DNA of 64,000 nucleotides from Sycon ciliatum (Eukaryota > Porifera > Calcarea > Leucosolenida > Sycettidae). Position 1 is the stretch's first letter. Each line of letters starts with the position of its first letter. The DNA lies in the NCBI RefSeq assembly GCF_964019385.1, contig NC_088645.1, forward strand, positions 27,075,363-27,139,362, in the 5' to 3' direction. The notes under the pieces are model-generated. The model was not told the origin of the DNA, did no database searches, and was given only the letters and a program-made list of their open reading frames with translations. Made by a program: the position numbers and the translations under genes. This document shows, one piece after another, positions 21,950 to 33,282 of the stretch.

Positions 21950-22800
21950 TTCAGCATACCACTTCACCATGAGCATGCGAGCCTGCACGTAGATTAGGTG
22001 AAGAGACGGAATGTGTTTCGAGAGTCGAAAAAATAATGAGGATACCGGTATATACTCGCATATAATTAAAAAAAAATGATTCACGAACACATTGATTAGA
22101 GCATCACACAGACGATGCGGCCGAATTTGATATCAATGACATTGACAATAATGGTTCCAAACCCAGATTTATATACACTCATTGCCGAAGATGCGTTGCC
22201 ATGGTGCAAAAATGGCGTTGGATGGCTACGCCTGAGCGCTCGCGCTGTCATCATGGTCATCGCAGTCCACGACATGTCTTCCTGCTGTGCTTTCTTGACA
22301 ATTATTTATTTTGTTTTGCTTTGTCCTTGTTGCTGGAGGGTTTGAGTCTTTGAGATACTGACTCTGTAGAGCGATTTGGAGTTGGTGAGCGGAGAGAAGT
22401 TGTGAGAAATGGATAAAGAATGTGAGAGAACCTGGACTGCGGATCAAGTCGCTCTGTTCCAGCGGAGGCGAGCAGAGGGTTACGATCTCAGTGCCCAGGC
22501 ACGTTGCTCCTGATTATTTCAAATGGCTCGATGTGCAAGTGGCACTCGAAACGGTTAACCAGCGCTACGCAGAGTGCCGATGTTCCTGCCAGTGTAGCTG
22601 CTTCAGCCAGGCTGGCGCTGGTGTCTCCAGTGCAAGCAGTATACCTAGTAGCTGAAACCACTCCTGAACCTGCTGTAAAACCCGCCGCTCAGGGCCAGTG
22701 CAAACAGCAGGTATTGCTGCTACTGAAGGGGCCACACATTCACTTCTGTCCAGCTCTGTCCTGGGGGCTCCCACCTCTTTAGGGGATGTCATGCGCTTAC
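21950..22800 (+). mobile_element. DNA-transposon-like repeat with start of an ORF
   Basis: Homologous to the minus-strand block at about 30150-30690. Both carry gatgcgtt, ggcgttggatggctacgcctg and a frame starting at ATG 22409 here with ERTWTADQVALFQRRRAEG. Here the frame is broken after about 35 codons; later codons (CRCSCQCSCFSQAGAG) are out of frame with the 30482 copy. Its 5' part (21960-22180) is the inverted partner of 18115-18250 plus 20675-20760. The encoded domain is unidentified. Confidence 0.55.
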
Positions 22801-22849
22801 GCATGCAAGGGCTGCGCCAACTTTGCAAAGACTTCAGTATTACCTACCA

Positions 22850-23410
22850 GGGGCGTACATAGGGCGGTTCCCGGGATGCCCGGGAACCAGTAAAACAAAT
22901 TCGATATGGGTACAGAGAGTTTTTTGATCCAGGCCCAGCGCTCACAGACTCACAGTGCAAGTGCATGCAGTGCATGTCTGGAGTCCGCCTGCCGGTCCGA
23001 GGACGGTGACTAGCCCAGGTGGGAAAGTGGTGCTGGGAGTGGGACACAGCGTAGATCTACTGAACTGGGCCATGCCTGAACCCATCATGGGTTCAACAAA
23101 GTCTCTAGTCTAGTTACATCGCCGGATTCCTCGATCTCAGAGTCAAATTTTCTTTTGGAGTTTGTTTTGACAAAGTTGGTCGTGTTTTGACGATGCTTTC
23201 GAAAAATGAAGAGTCGACATCCAGAGGGCCAGCGCTCTATTCAGAGCTATTTTGAGCTGCAGGCAAAGTGTGTAGCCAGTGCTAGTGGCAAAGGTCAAGC
23301 GATAGATGAGAATGCAGACGCACCTGACGTGCAAGTGAAGTATGCATGCAACGAGCAGCGCTGAGGAAGAAATCGTCGGCGAAGCTGTAGAGCGACCGTT
23401 GTTGGAAGCT
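22850..23410 (+). mobile_element. hAT-like DNA transposon 5' end
   Basis: Begins caggggcgtacat at about 22850, like hAT terminal inverted repeats, followed by a cccggg-containing hairpin near 22870-22886. The ATG at 23204 opens a frame (MKSRHPEGQRSIQSYFELQ), similar in style to the N-terminus of hAT transposases with a serine/phenylalanine box. It stops after about 50 codons. No hAT catalytic domain or 3' terminus was identified. Confidence 0.4.
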
Positions 23411-23979
23411 GCTGGATCATCCAAAACTTACTTCAATGACATGGGAGTGTGTTGGAAGGGATATTCTGAAAGTCGACGTCCACAGTGGAATCCAGTCCCC
23501 CGAAATTTGCTGGACACGGAAAAGATTTCCGTCATCGACAATCATTGTGCGCCACCGCAGGCGAAGGATTTCATTTCCTGTGCGTATCCAGATGGATGGC
23601 AAACAGCGCCGCTTTCAACTATCCTTGTTGGAGGAGTTACCCTGGATAGTCTTTTGACAGGCATGCAATGGTGGCTTCTGCTTGCCCTGTGTGATGTTTG
23701 CTCCAGATGATTCGAAACTTAGGCAGCTTTCAAGACTGCATGCAATCGTCATACTGAACAAAACATCCATAAAACGGGGAAACGTTCAGTCTTTTAAAAC
23801 CATAAATGCGTAGCAATGACATCGTCCAGCAGCTTGTGGATGTCACCCAGTCTGAGGAGAATATGCAGAAACTCTGTGGGGTACGAAAAACAGCATTTCA
23901 ATTGTGTGTAATGGTGGTTCATCAGTTGGCATGGGAACCACTCCTGGAGGCGAGCGGCGTACGCCCCTGACCTACCAAG

Positions 23980-24540
23980 GGTGTGTATCCAGACTTGATC
24001 TTTACCTTCTCATCTGTGATCATTTGCACTTGAGTACTGCTGGCGAAGGTGTTCGAGACGAGGAGGCAGACAAGCCTGCATTACCAAAGCCAGTAATGGC
24101 AGCGTTCAAGAAGCTACCAAGCTTTTCACACATAACATCTGGCTGGTGTGTATGTCGCCTAACTAAAATCCCTTTCTTCATTACTGAGGCTGTCAAGAAC
24201 TATCTGTTAAATTCCCCGGACAAAGATTATGACAAGGAGAACTTGCAGTGCTACAAGCAACTTCGTGCGTACCAATTATTTGATGAGCACCACCTTCACA
24301 ATTCGGAGGGAAACCTGTTTGCATGTGGAACAAACTTTAATTCCGTCCATCACAAGATACATCACAGCAAGCCTACACGTGTATCGTCTGCATCAGCAGG
24401 GACGATCCAGTGTGCTACGGAGGATACTGCCAGTGTATTTCCGGATAAGGAGAGTGCTGTTCACATGTCGCGGCTTTGCTGTTTGCACTGGATGAGTTTT
24501 GCAGCCGTGGCATGCGGAGTTTGTCTGGACGTTCCGTAAC
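23980..24540 (+). pseudogene. Fragment resembling YqaJ-associated recombinase/transposon proteins
   Basis: The frame at 23904-24539 contains FITEAVKNYLLNSPDKDY followed by ENLQCYKQLRAYQLFDE (about 24180-24290). This resembles the N-terminal segment of invertebrate proteins that also carry SWIM and YqaJ exonuclease domains. Neither a SWIM zinc knuckle nor a YqaJ catalytic core is visible. It may belong to the preceding DNA transposon. The assignment rests on memory of one motif only. Confidence 0.3.
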
Positions 24541-25039
24541 AGACATATTGGATGCATGCAAGCCCGTGCTTCTGACTGTTTTTCTAGATCATGGCTTCTC
24601 TTCTGATCTTTCCTCGTCATGTCTGTTGACTTTTGTGAATTATATCATCTTGTCAAACATAATAACATTACACTGTGAACGAAAGCAACATTTCATTCCG
24701 CGCCACCTGTCAACCCCTCACAAACACCCAAAAACTCGTCATCGATTGCAGTTATTTTTTAACGACTTTCTTGATCAATGATCATCATTTTTATGTGTTC
24801 AAACCAGAAATTGGCAGAGATGAAAGTGGTCTGTCACAGTAAAACATTGACTTACGAGACATTTCTGAATAATACCTTCGGACTGATGTTAGATTATTAG
24901 TGGAACAAATCATTTCTGAATGCACAGATTGAGCGAAGTGGACTACTTGGTTGGTTGATAGAACTTGTATTTCCGGTGGAATATACGTAACAATCTTTTT
25001 CACATTCACGCAGTATTTATTGGAACAAATTCATATTCT

Positions 25040-25040
25040 G

Positions 25041-25071
<31 letters not shown>

Positions 25072-25088
25072 TTTTTGATGATGATGAA
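25040..25088. repeat. (GAT)n microsatellite block 1
   Basis: TGATGATGA repeats with an internal T-run. It is the 3' boundary of the minus-strand RT element and the first of five (GAT)n blocks in the same orientation up to 29.4 kb. Confidence 0.9.
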
Positions 25089-27134
25089 GCCACTTCTTTG
25101 GGCAAACAAAACACAATTTCCCAAGATGAAGGAGTGGAACCCTACACAAATAATAGTTTAAATGAATCCAACGCAAAGATCGTTTTTCCATGAAATACAA
25201 CAATTGAACACAATTACATGCTTAAAGGCATGAAAGCAACAAAACAGCAACAAAAGGGTAAGCGCCATACCAATCCCACATGCACAGTCAGGACACAGCA
25301 CGATACTTAACAAACTAGACCTGACTCGGCCACGGCAATCGAGACATCATGAAAACATCTCGCCGGATGGTGGTACCGTGACCGAGCCCCACGTATGCAC
25401 AACACAGCAGCACGCAGCAAAGCAAAAGACAGCCGACAGCGGAGTAAACCAATGACCTGGGAATAGTGAGATCCCGATGACTCGGCCTGCATCTGGCACA
25501 GTCTCTTGAGGAACACATTGCACAGCCTCCCACAACCACCATGCACAGAGAACACGAGAGGTGTGAAAGCGGCTCTTTCTACATTTGTGACTCTTGGCCC
25601 ATATTCGTTCCACTTACGCCGCTCGTGCTGCTGGTACAATGCAGGAAGGGTTCTGGACCCGTAGGAAGGAGCATCTGGGCAAAATACCCTTACATCAAAA
25701 AAAGCTTCCTCCCCACGGGTCCAAAACCCTCGAGCGGCTATGTCCAGGCGCGCATCCTCTCGGCGGTTCGTTGACCGAAGAGGAAACCTCTCACCAGAAA
25801 GAGGTTGCAGCGCTGGTTCTGTCGAAACGGCAGTGCAGACTTCAGTCAATTCCCTCGCCAGCAGGTCACGTATCTCGTTATGACGAAGTGTCGGGAAGCC
25901 GCCCCTGGCGCAACATAGCTGATGCTCAACTGAGAACAGCTCACCACACACACAGGTTGCTGGTGTATTGGCTAGCGGCCATGCATATCTCAATGCCAGA
26001 GCATCCCGGAAGTCACGCTTGGTGAGACGAAAGCCATGCTCCGCCAGGGGCAGCACGCTCAGCCATGAGGATGATCCTTTCTCCGTGTGTTCTTCTATTC
26101 GTCGCTTCGTCATCTCATCGCTCGTGTCCACTATTTTGTTCCTGGCTGCCTTTGCGCGCTCCCGGTTTTCGGTGTGGACGACACGCTTTTTGTGACGCAT
26201 TTCATCGATCATCCTCTGAAAGGGGGTACCAGCACCAGCAACATCAGCAGCCACATCCGGTCCAGGGTTTGAGTTGCCAGCGACCTCCCGCGGCTGCACC
26301 TCCGTTGCCGTCATCGTGGGAGTGGGAGACGCTCCACCACGGTCAGCAGTATCTGCAGAAGCCGGCACATCTCCAGCGAGAGAAATTGGATCGCTATCCT
26401 TAGCGAAATCGCCCAGAACCTCCTTCACCATAGGTCCGGACACTTGCTTGGAGCCCTGGTGCTCAAACCGTGGTCGAGTCGTGAGGTCCGGAAGGGCCAT
26501 CCCACCATCCCGTGTCGGGAGCTTTAGAATATCAATGTCTTTCAGAGGCACGCTCGGTTGTCCCGCGAGCTCCGGTAGAAGTGAGGAGTGAAGCTCCCGC
26601 TCCAACGGCGCCAAGTCCTCCGCAGAAACAGCCATAGTTCGAAACACATAGTTCCATCTGTTGACTAAGCCATGGGTCAACGCAGAGTATGCTGCATGCG
26701 GCTCTGATGCGGCATAATTTGCTAAAATCTCTGTATGTTTCGCCCACTCTTCTACTTTTGTCTCTTTGAATTCTCCGAGGAATGCCTCAGTCCCGATAGC
26801 AGCGCCCAGATACTGTACGCCACGAGACTTGACGTGGATAGTTGTGTCACCAAAAGTCTCGGCAGCCAAGGACTCAAAGCCAGGCTTGACGAGTAGTTGC
26901 GTTTTTGTTTCGTTGATGTTGTAGCCGTATTTTTGGCCCTCTTCCTTAAGGAGGTTGTACCACTTTCGCAATGGGGAGAGCCCTCCGGCAGCTGCCGAGT
27001 CATCTGCAAACCATAACTGGCACACATCTGCAACATTGGTTCCGACTGACTTGACGAGAGGGGTGAGAGCCGTGGCATAAATGGCCATCGCAAGAGGGTC
27101 ACCCTGGGTTGTGCCCTCCTGTGACAATAAAGAC

Positions 27135-27136
<2 letters not shown>
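25089..27136 (-). mobile_element. RT plus restriction-like endonuclease retroelement, minus copy
   Basis: A 609-codon frame (25307-27136), 5'-truncated exactly at a (CAT)n block. It holds RT motif B (EGTTQGDPLAMAIYA) and catalytic FADD (CQLWFADDSAAAG), then a thumb and an Asp/Ser-rich linker. The C-terminal part has a CCHC-type knuckle (CVCGELFSVEHQLCC), RHNEIRDLL and a PD-(D/E)XK-like core (RLDIAARGFW then FFDVRVF). RT followed by a CCHC and a restriction-like endonuclease is the layout of R2/NeSL-type LINEs; the exact clade is not assigned. A 3' UTR (25089-25306) ends with gcccaaagaagtggctt and the (GAT)n block. Confidence 0.75.
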
Positions 27137-27174
<38 letters not shown>

Positions 27175-27175
27175 G
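27131..27175. repeat. (ATG)n microsatellite block 2
   Basis: Pure ATG/GAT repeats between the minus-strand RT element and a plus-strand 3' end of the same family. Confidence 0.9.
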
Positions 27176-27432
27176 TAGTTTTTATGACCTGATGTTTGTT
27201 TTTTATATTTGTAGTTCTATTGTTGACATCTTTTGTCTTTTCTTTGGGTTAAAAGGTTAACTTCATCCTCGTTTTCCTATTGCCTTGTATTGGAATTTGC
27301 CCATAAAAGTGGCTACGGTGTGATAATGCATTTTTATATTTCGTGTTTTAACATTATTTTCAGAAAATTGCTCTTACAATACCTTGCGTTTCATATTCAT
27401 AATATTGTTGCCCGTAAAAGCGGCTTGGTCAC

Positions 27433-27462
<30 letters not shown>
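27172..27462 (+). mobile_element. 3' UTR of the RT/RLE element (copy A)
   Basis: Nearly identical to 29080-29375. It holds two copies of a short hairpin-like motif, gcccataaaagtggc (27298) and gcccgtaaaagcggc (27409), before the (GAT)n block at 27434-27465. Coding sequence is absent: truncated to the UTR. Confidence 0.7.
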
Positions 27463-27465
<3 letters not shown>

Positions 27466-27930
27466 TTCTCGACGTACGGCTTTAGTGGCCCAGAAACTAC
27501 TCAATTCCTGAAATCATTGGCCTCCCTGTTTGTTGAGCGCCATACTGAACTGAAGTACCCACTAGTAATGGGCATACTACGCACCCGTTTGTCTTTCTGC
27601 TAGCTGCGATGGGCAGTCACCTGCTTCCGCGGTTGCCGCGGTTCGTACGGCAAGAGGCGACAGCCGAACTCATTTCTGGCCCAGTGCCGCCAGGCGGAGT
27701 AGGGTGCTGCCTTTGGCCTCAACTTAATATAATGCTATTTGGTTTTTCCCCTTTTATTACTCTGTGTTCATTGCTTGTTTTTGTATTGATTTACTTCCTT
27801 GACTGCTTTTGTGTTTCATCATTTTCCGGTTGGTTTTGTGTTGATTTCCCCTGTTCACTTTACATATTGTAATGATATACATTTGCTTTGCCCGTAAAAG
27901 AGGCTTTTCTCATGATCATGATGATGATGC
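27463..27930 (+). mobile_element. 3' end of the RT/RLE element (copy B)
   Basis: Begins directly after (GAT)n. Codons near 27505-27700 give ASLFVERHTELKYPLVMGIL and LRWAVTCFRGCRGSYGKR, matching the C-terminus of copy C. A 3' UTR follows with gcccgtaaaagaggc (27887), ending in catgatgatgatg at 27914-27929. Confidence 0.65.
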
Positions 27931-29341
27931 CGGATCGTTCTCTGCGCTGCGTGCGGAGCCTGTTGCCGTGGGATTAGTCGTCGAAGAGCCTGGCGAGACT
28001 AATCCTAGTGGTCCGTGTGGTGTCGCTGAGGCTGTTGCTGCGGTGCGTGCTGGGCTGCGCCGGGTGAGAGCACAGCGGGACCAGATTTCGCGTGGTGTGC
28101 AGGCAGAGATTGGCCCTGGACTGTCTCCGTGCCAGCGGCTACTGTTAGAAACAGCGGGTGAGAAAGGCACCTCCAGCTGGCTGACCGCCCAACCGTCATA
28201 CAATCAGCCAGTAACAATACTCAATAAATCTGATTTCCGGGATGCTCTCTGCTTCCGATACGGTTTGGAGCTGGATGGCCTCCCTGAGACTTGTGTTTGT
28301 GGAGCAACTCTAACCACTGAGCATGCAATGGCTTGTCCTACTGGCGGCTACACCATCGCACGCCATAATGATGTTCGCGATTTGCTGGCGGGTGTACTGT
28401 CGGAGGTATTGCCTGACGTGGAGGTGGAGCCGGTGCTAGCGCCATTTGATGGGGAGGATCTTCCCCATCGTACAGCCAACAGGAAATCCGAAGCTCGCCT
28501 CGATGTGAGGGCGCGGGGTTTCTGGTCCAGGCAGCAGGAGGCTTTTTTTGATGTTCGGGTGACTCACTCAAAGCCAAACCTGCTGTCGCGTCCAGAAGTC
28601 CAGCGCCATCTCCAAAAGCATGAAGGCATGAAAAAGCGGAAATACGGAGCGCGTGTTGTGAATATAGACCGAGGCACATTCACCCCGTTGGTTTTCGCCA
28701 CGAATGGCATGTGTGGCCGGGAGGCAGACCGCTTTCTCAAGTGTCTTGCAGCCCAGTATGTCGATAAACACAGTGACTTGGCCTACTCGCTGGTTATGGG
28801 TCGATTGCGGTGCCTGCTCTCGTTCACTTTACTCCGTTGGGCAGTGACCTGTTTTCGCGGCTGCCGTAGCTCCTACCAGAAAAAGTCAGTCAAGAATTTC
28901 AGGAGTTATTGTTTGATGGGTCGTTAGATAGAGGCCGGTGTTTGTGAGACTGCAATCATTTAATGTTTCTTCCTTAGTGGTGTAGGTAGATTCTGTTTTG
29001 TAAGCTTAGTAGGACTACTTTTGTTTTGTAAGTCAATCTCATTCTCCACGCTTTGCTGTCATTTGGTTATGTTTTAAAGTAGTTTTTATGACCTGATGTT
29101 TGTTTTGTATATTTGTAGTTCTATTGTTGACATCTTTTGTCTTTTCTTTGGGTTAAAAGGTTAACTTCATCCTCGTGTTCCTATTGCCTTGTATTGGAAT
29201 TTGCCCATAAAAGTGGCTACGGTGTGATAGTGCATTTCTATAAATTATTTCGTGTTTTAACATTATTTTCAGAAAATTGCTCTTACAATACCTTGCGTTT
29301 TATATTCATAATATTGTTGCCCGTAAAAGCGGCTTGGTCAC

Positions 29342-29376
<35 letters not shown>
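27931..29376 (+). mobile_element. RT/RLE element, C-terminal part (copy C)
   Basis: The frame at 27872-28927 encodes the C-terminal module. It has CVCGATLTTEHAMACP (CCHC knuckle), ARHNDVRDLL, then EARLDVRARGFW and AFFDVRVTHSKP (endonuclease-like), and LRWAVTCFRGCRSSYQKK near the end. A 3' UTR follows to the (ATG)n block at 29341-29376. It starts right after a (GAT)n block, so the 5' truncation point is again in the microsatellite. Diverged from the minus copy. Confidence 0.75.
29341..29376. repeat. (ATG)n microsatellite block 5
   Basis: Twelve ATG units, the 3' tail of RT/RLE copy C. The THAP transposase remnant begins immediately after. Confidence 0.9.
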
Positions 29377-29377
<1 letters not shown>

Positions 29378-30085
29378 GCCAGTGTCGGTGAAACGTCTGA
29401 TGACCATCGATGAGGACCAGTCGCATGCAATTGTCTAAGGGCAGATAGGCTGCGACAAGTTTGCATCCTCTTGGCTTTGGGTTCGAGGTATTTGAGCAGG
29501 ACAGAGAACACTGCGTAGTTAGGCAGCCCGGTGAAGAGCCTGAACTTGTCCGGATTGTTTCTGATGCTGGCTAAATCGATCGTACGACACTTCAGGCTCT
29601 CGTACTCTTTTTTAATTTCACTGAAGTCTTTTTCTAGGCCAGCCATGTGATCATCAACTTCACTCGGGTCACTTACACTGATATAATATCGGTGATCAAA
29701 TGGCAAACCCTGCACAGCACCAGGGGTCGGTGCTGGGTCAATAGCCGAACAGACACCACCAGAAACGACCCCGGCATTATCAATATATTGTGGCTCCTCA
29801 GACTCTTGATGTTTTCTCTTCAGAACTCGTCTCGCTGGTTTAGGAGTTGCCGTCCACTGGAACTGGGTGGGCACAGCGGTGGGGTTGAGCCATTTTCTTT
29901 CTGGCTCCTCACCAGACAGGAGCTTGCCGACGCAATCATCTTGTTTGAAATGAGAGCTGCATACTCTGGTGTTTGATGTGATCTTGAAATTTGATCCCAC
30001 GTCCCTCTTAATTTCAAATTGTCATAACTTGCACCTTTCTGCATCACTGGGAAAACGATCTAAAGACCGATTACTGCAGAGCGGA
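29378..30085 (-). pseudogene. THAP-domain transposase, N-terminal part, with nonsense change
   Basis: Minus-strand codons show a THAP zinc finger: C-x4-C (CAVPLC, about 30069-30086), then after a TGA the rest, VCSSHF (C-x2-H), and the signature tail AVPTQF. The TGA (in TTA TGA CAA, about 30018) sits where THAP domains have an invariant Trp (TGG), a one-base nonsense change. A coiled coil follows (LEKDFSEIKKEYESLK), then FTGLPNYAVFSVLLKYLEPK, typical of the helix-turn-helix ahead of a DDE_Tnp_4 nuclease. The nuclease is absent: the frame is cut off at the (ATG)n block. Confidence 0.7.
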
Positions 30086-30800
30086 ACAGCACAGTGGTGG
30101 CCCCCTGCCTGAAGTTTTTCCGCTTCTTGGCAGGTTGGCTGTCAGTGCCAGATTACACTGTGGCTGACCCCATGGACACTGAAGGCGAAGAAGCAACACC
30201 AACACTAGCTGCAGCGACAGTTTGTTCCACTGGAACCGGTTCAGGAATGGTTTCAGCCACTGCGGCTTGCACTGGAGACGCCAGCGCCAGCCCGGCTGAA
30301 GCAGCGACACTGGCAGGAACATCGGCACTCTGCACAGCGCTGGTTTCGAGTGCCAATTGCACATCGAGCCACTCGAAATAATCAGGAGCGACGTGCCTGG
30401 GCAGATCGTTACCCTCTGCTCGCCTCCGCTGGAACAGTGCGACTTGATCCGCAGTCCAGGTTCTCTCACGTTCTTTCTCCATTTCTCACGACTACTCTCG
30501 GCTGACCAACTCCAAATCGCTCTACAGTATCTCAAAGATTCAAACCCTCCAGCAACAAAGACAAAGCGAAACAAAATAATTAAATTGTCAAAAAAGCACA
30601 GCAGGAAGACGTGTCATGGGCTGCGATGACAGCACGAGCGCTCAGGCGTAGCCATCCAACGCCATTTTTGCACCATGGGAACGCATCTTCGGCAATGAGT
30701 GTATTAGGCCTGAATCTTACTTGCTAGAGTGCTCAAACAGACAGGCCAGTGAGTTCTGCGTGTCAGAAGAACAAGATGTATAGACATTTTTATTAGTATT
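30086..30800 (-). mobile_element. 5' part of the THAP-type DNA transposon
   Basis: Holds a 109-codon frame (30153-30482; ERTWTADQVALFQRRRAEG, then an Ala/Val/Pro-rich tail), conserved in the copy at 22409. Upstream sequence to about 30800 matches 18010-18125. It lies directly upstream of the THAP part on the same strand, so the two may be exons of one gene; splicing is not proven. A first exon or a separate small ORF are both possible. Confidence 0.5.
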
Positions 30801-31420
30801 GATTACCTTTTCACAGACACGGCATTTCAGCTCGAGGAGGTGTGTCACTATCGCTATATAATGCGTTTTGCCAAACACGAAAATCAGCACCATCTGACAA
30901 CGATGGAGAAGGAATCATGAAATATGGATCTCCGTGCCACTAGGTTTCATGTGCATGTACTTACAGGTGGGAAGGTTTTGAAAAAAAGCATGTCCCCTGG
31001 GCCAAACACATCAAATACAGCTCCAGATAATGAGCGCTTGACGTGAACAGAGTAAGCAATCCAATAATGCAAGAGTGTACTGTTTTGTCGGGGACTATCT
31101 CTTACTACTGTGCATGCTTGAATCAAAGTGAGAGTTCTATCCGGTTTAGCGTTACGCCCAGAAAACGCTCCACAAACTCTTCCAGCACAATGTTTAATAG
31201 CATCTCCTGCTTTTTCTCAACTCGAAGACTTATTACTTTATTTTTAGCTGTTAAAGGGGAAGTTCACCCTAAAGTCAAAATCAGATAATCATTATTATGT
31301 TATTGAGGAAAAATCAGCCGAGTCAAATGGTGTATGCCTCGTCTTCATACTGTGACTATAACCGGAGAAGTACGCAGCTGAAAGATCACTTAGATCCCCT
31401 GTTTTTGGCGCCACCATGGC
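30801..31420. other. No recognised gene
   Basis: No supportable exon or repeat. Short frames lack family motifs. Confidence 0.4.
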
Positions 31421-31429
31421 GTCACGGAA

Positions 31430-32090
31430 CCGTGACATCAAAGAGATAGAGGAGCTCCTGGAGCTCGGAAGTTTTACATGGAGTTGGACAGAGAAAAAAG
31501 TGAAGACGTGAATGTCCAAGGCAGAAACAGTATGAGCGGAGACGATTCAGGGTCGGTCTAGCTCCTTGTCAGGAGATGACAGTGAATCCTAGGAGAGCGA
31601 GTTGGAAGCCAGTGATATCCTCCCATACGCGAAGGAACCTGAATATACCGAGGATGAGATCATGGAGATGGTGAGTGCGGAGAAAGTTGGTGTAAATGCT
31701 GACGAAGCTTCAGCGGCTGCTGCCGACACTGACCTTGCTGTTTGCTTAGAGGAATGCTGGCCAACTGCCGATCGCGTTGGTACTATGTCCTGGTGTCAAT
31801 GTGGCAAATGCGTCGTTCAGTGATTGCGGAACGACTGCATTTGCTGCAAAGATGTTCAGGAATCGGCAGCGATTGGTGAGTGTGGCTGCAGTACTTGCAT
31901 CTCACAGTTCGAGGAAGACTGCAGCAACCAGCACGCATAGTATACTGTGCTGCGCGGCTATTTGGACACGATCCATCAGCCGGCTGGATCGAAGCCATCC
32001 GAATTTGAAAACCGGTACGTGCTAATAGTTAAATACTGTCAAGAATGTTGCATTGCAGAAATATATTTTCTCATCAACAAATATGCTGTT
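31430..32090 (+). pseudogene. P2X7-type cysteine-rich (ballast) domain relic
   Basis: One frame, broken by several stops, gives an acidic stretch (EPEYTEDEIMEMVSAEK), then MSWCQCGKC, a TGA, CICCKDVQES, CGCSTC and VLRGYLDTIHQ after a TAG. The order WCQCGxC, CxCCK, CxTCI and VL resembles the zinc-binding cytoplasmic 'ballast' domain of P2X7 receptors. That domain also occurs, without the channel, in many invertebrate and transposon-linked proteins. No channel segment is present. Two in-frame stops within the domain make it a pseudogene; it may have been captured by a mobile element. Confidence 0.5.
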
Positions 32091-32099
32091 CCCTAGGGC

Positions 32100-33240
32100 A
32101 AAGATATAGCCGGGTTATTTTTTGTCAAAAATAATTGTGTTGTAGTTTTCTGCTGTTGCACTGAAATTACGCTGACATGTGAGACTAACAACAGGAAGTT
32201 CTACTCTCTTGTTCCCCACTGCAGCTCGTACCGTTATGCAGCATACTGACAATACATATGGCTGGTATTCGGGAAACTTGGCCGAGGTGTCCGATACTGA
32301 ACACCATCATGTGCAGTTTCAGCTATAAGGCAGAAGTACCCTAATGCTGAATGAATTCCCTTCGTACATGTAATTGGTTATTGTGTGCAAATAACTTCAA
32401 ATTTAGCCGGAAATGGTGTACATCTTTTCTAAGAATTTGTATATTATCTTGTCATAATACAAATAGTAAAAAAATAACAGTTAAGCACACGGAGAAGCAC
32501 TATCAGATAACAACTGCAAGACAAAAGTTCCTTCAAATCCTGAATTTCGTACATCGAGTCATTTCATATTTTAATATGGCCAGGGTTGTTATTGAATTAT
32601 TATACAGATGCCATGCAAATTACATCGGCGAAAGCTCATTGCTACAAATCTCAGTGGGTTTATATTTTCCGGTGAACCATACCATGGATTGGCAGAAGCA
32701 ACAGATGATGGCCAGACACACTGGCCTGAATAAGTGATGCAGCAGATGAGAGACAAGAACGTACCAAAATCATACTCCTACCGTACTTTATTATATACAT
32801 ATACTTGAAGTAGTCTTTCTGTCAAATAATGATAAATTCAGTCAAACTGCGCCATATGCGTTGAAAACAGGGGGCTTTCCCATCGTGGTGTTCGTGTGGA
32901 TTTTTCTTTGTGCTCAATGCAGGCTTGTGTTCCGCATTCTGCCGTGGAAATGCAGCTACTGGCAGTTTGCGCGTTCCCGGTTCAGCCGTTAAAGGCTCCA
33001 ATAAAGACTGAGGCGTTTGCGTGCTTGAGGCCATCCATCCATACGACCAAGGTCTATGTGCATGCATTAGGATATGTCATGCCATCGTGTGGACTCACTG
33101 CGCAGGCAACTGGAGACCGAAATGCTGCGGCGTACGGCTCAGCATAGGCTTAAGCTAGGATCTTACTCGCAGAATACACACAGCCCACGGTGACAATGCA
33201 ATACAATAAAGACCCTCTTGGAATTGAATCTTACCAAGCG
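32100..33240. other. No recognised gene
   Basis: AT-rich, no supportable exon, RNA gene or repeat. Confidence 0.4.
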
Positions 33241-33282
33241 TAGAACAGTAGTAGTAACATGTAAAGAGAAAAGGGCCTATAA

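Noticed and set aside
27916-28203. Antisense 95-codon frame over the RT/RLE copy C
   Set aside because: Shadow of the plus-strand coding frame, no independent motif.
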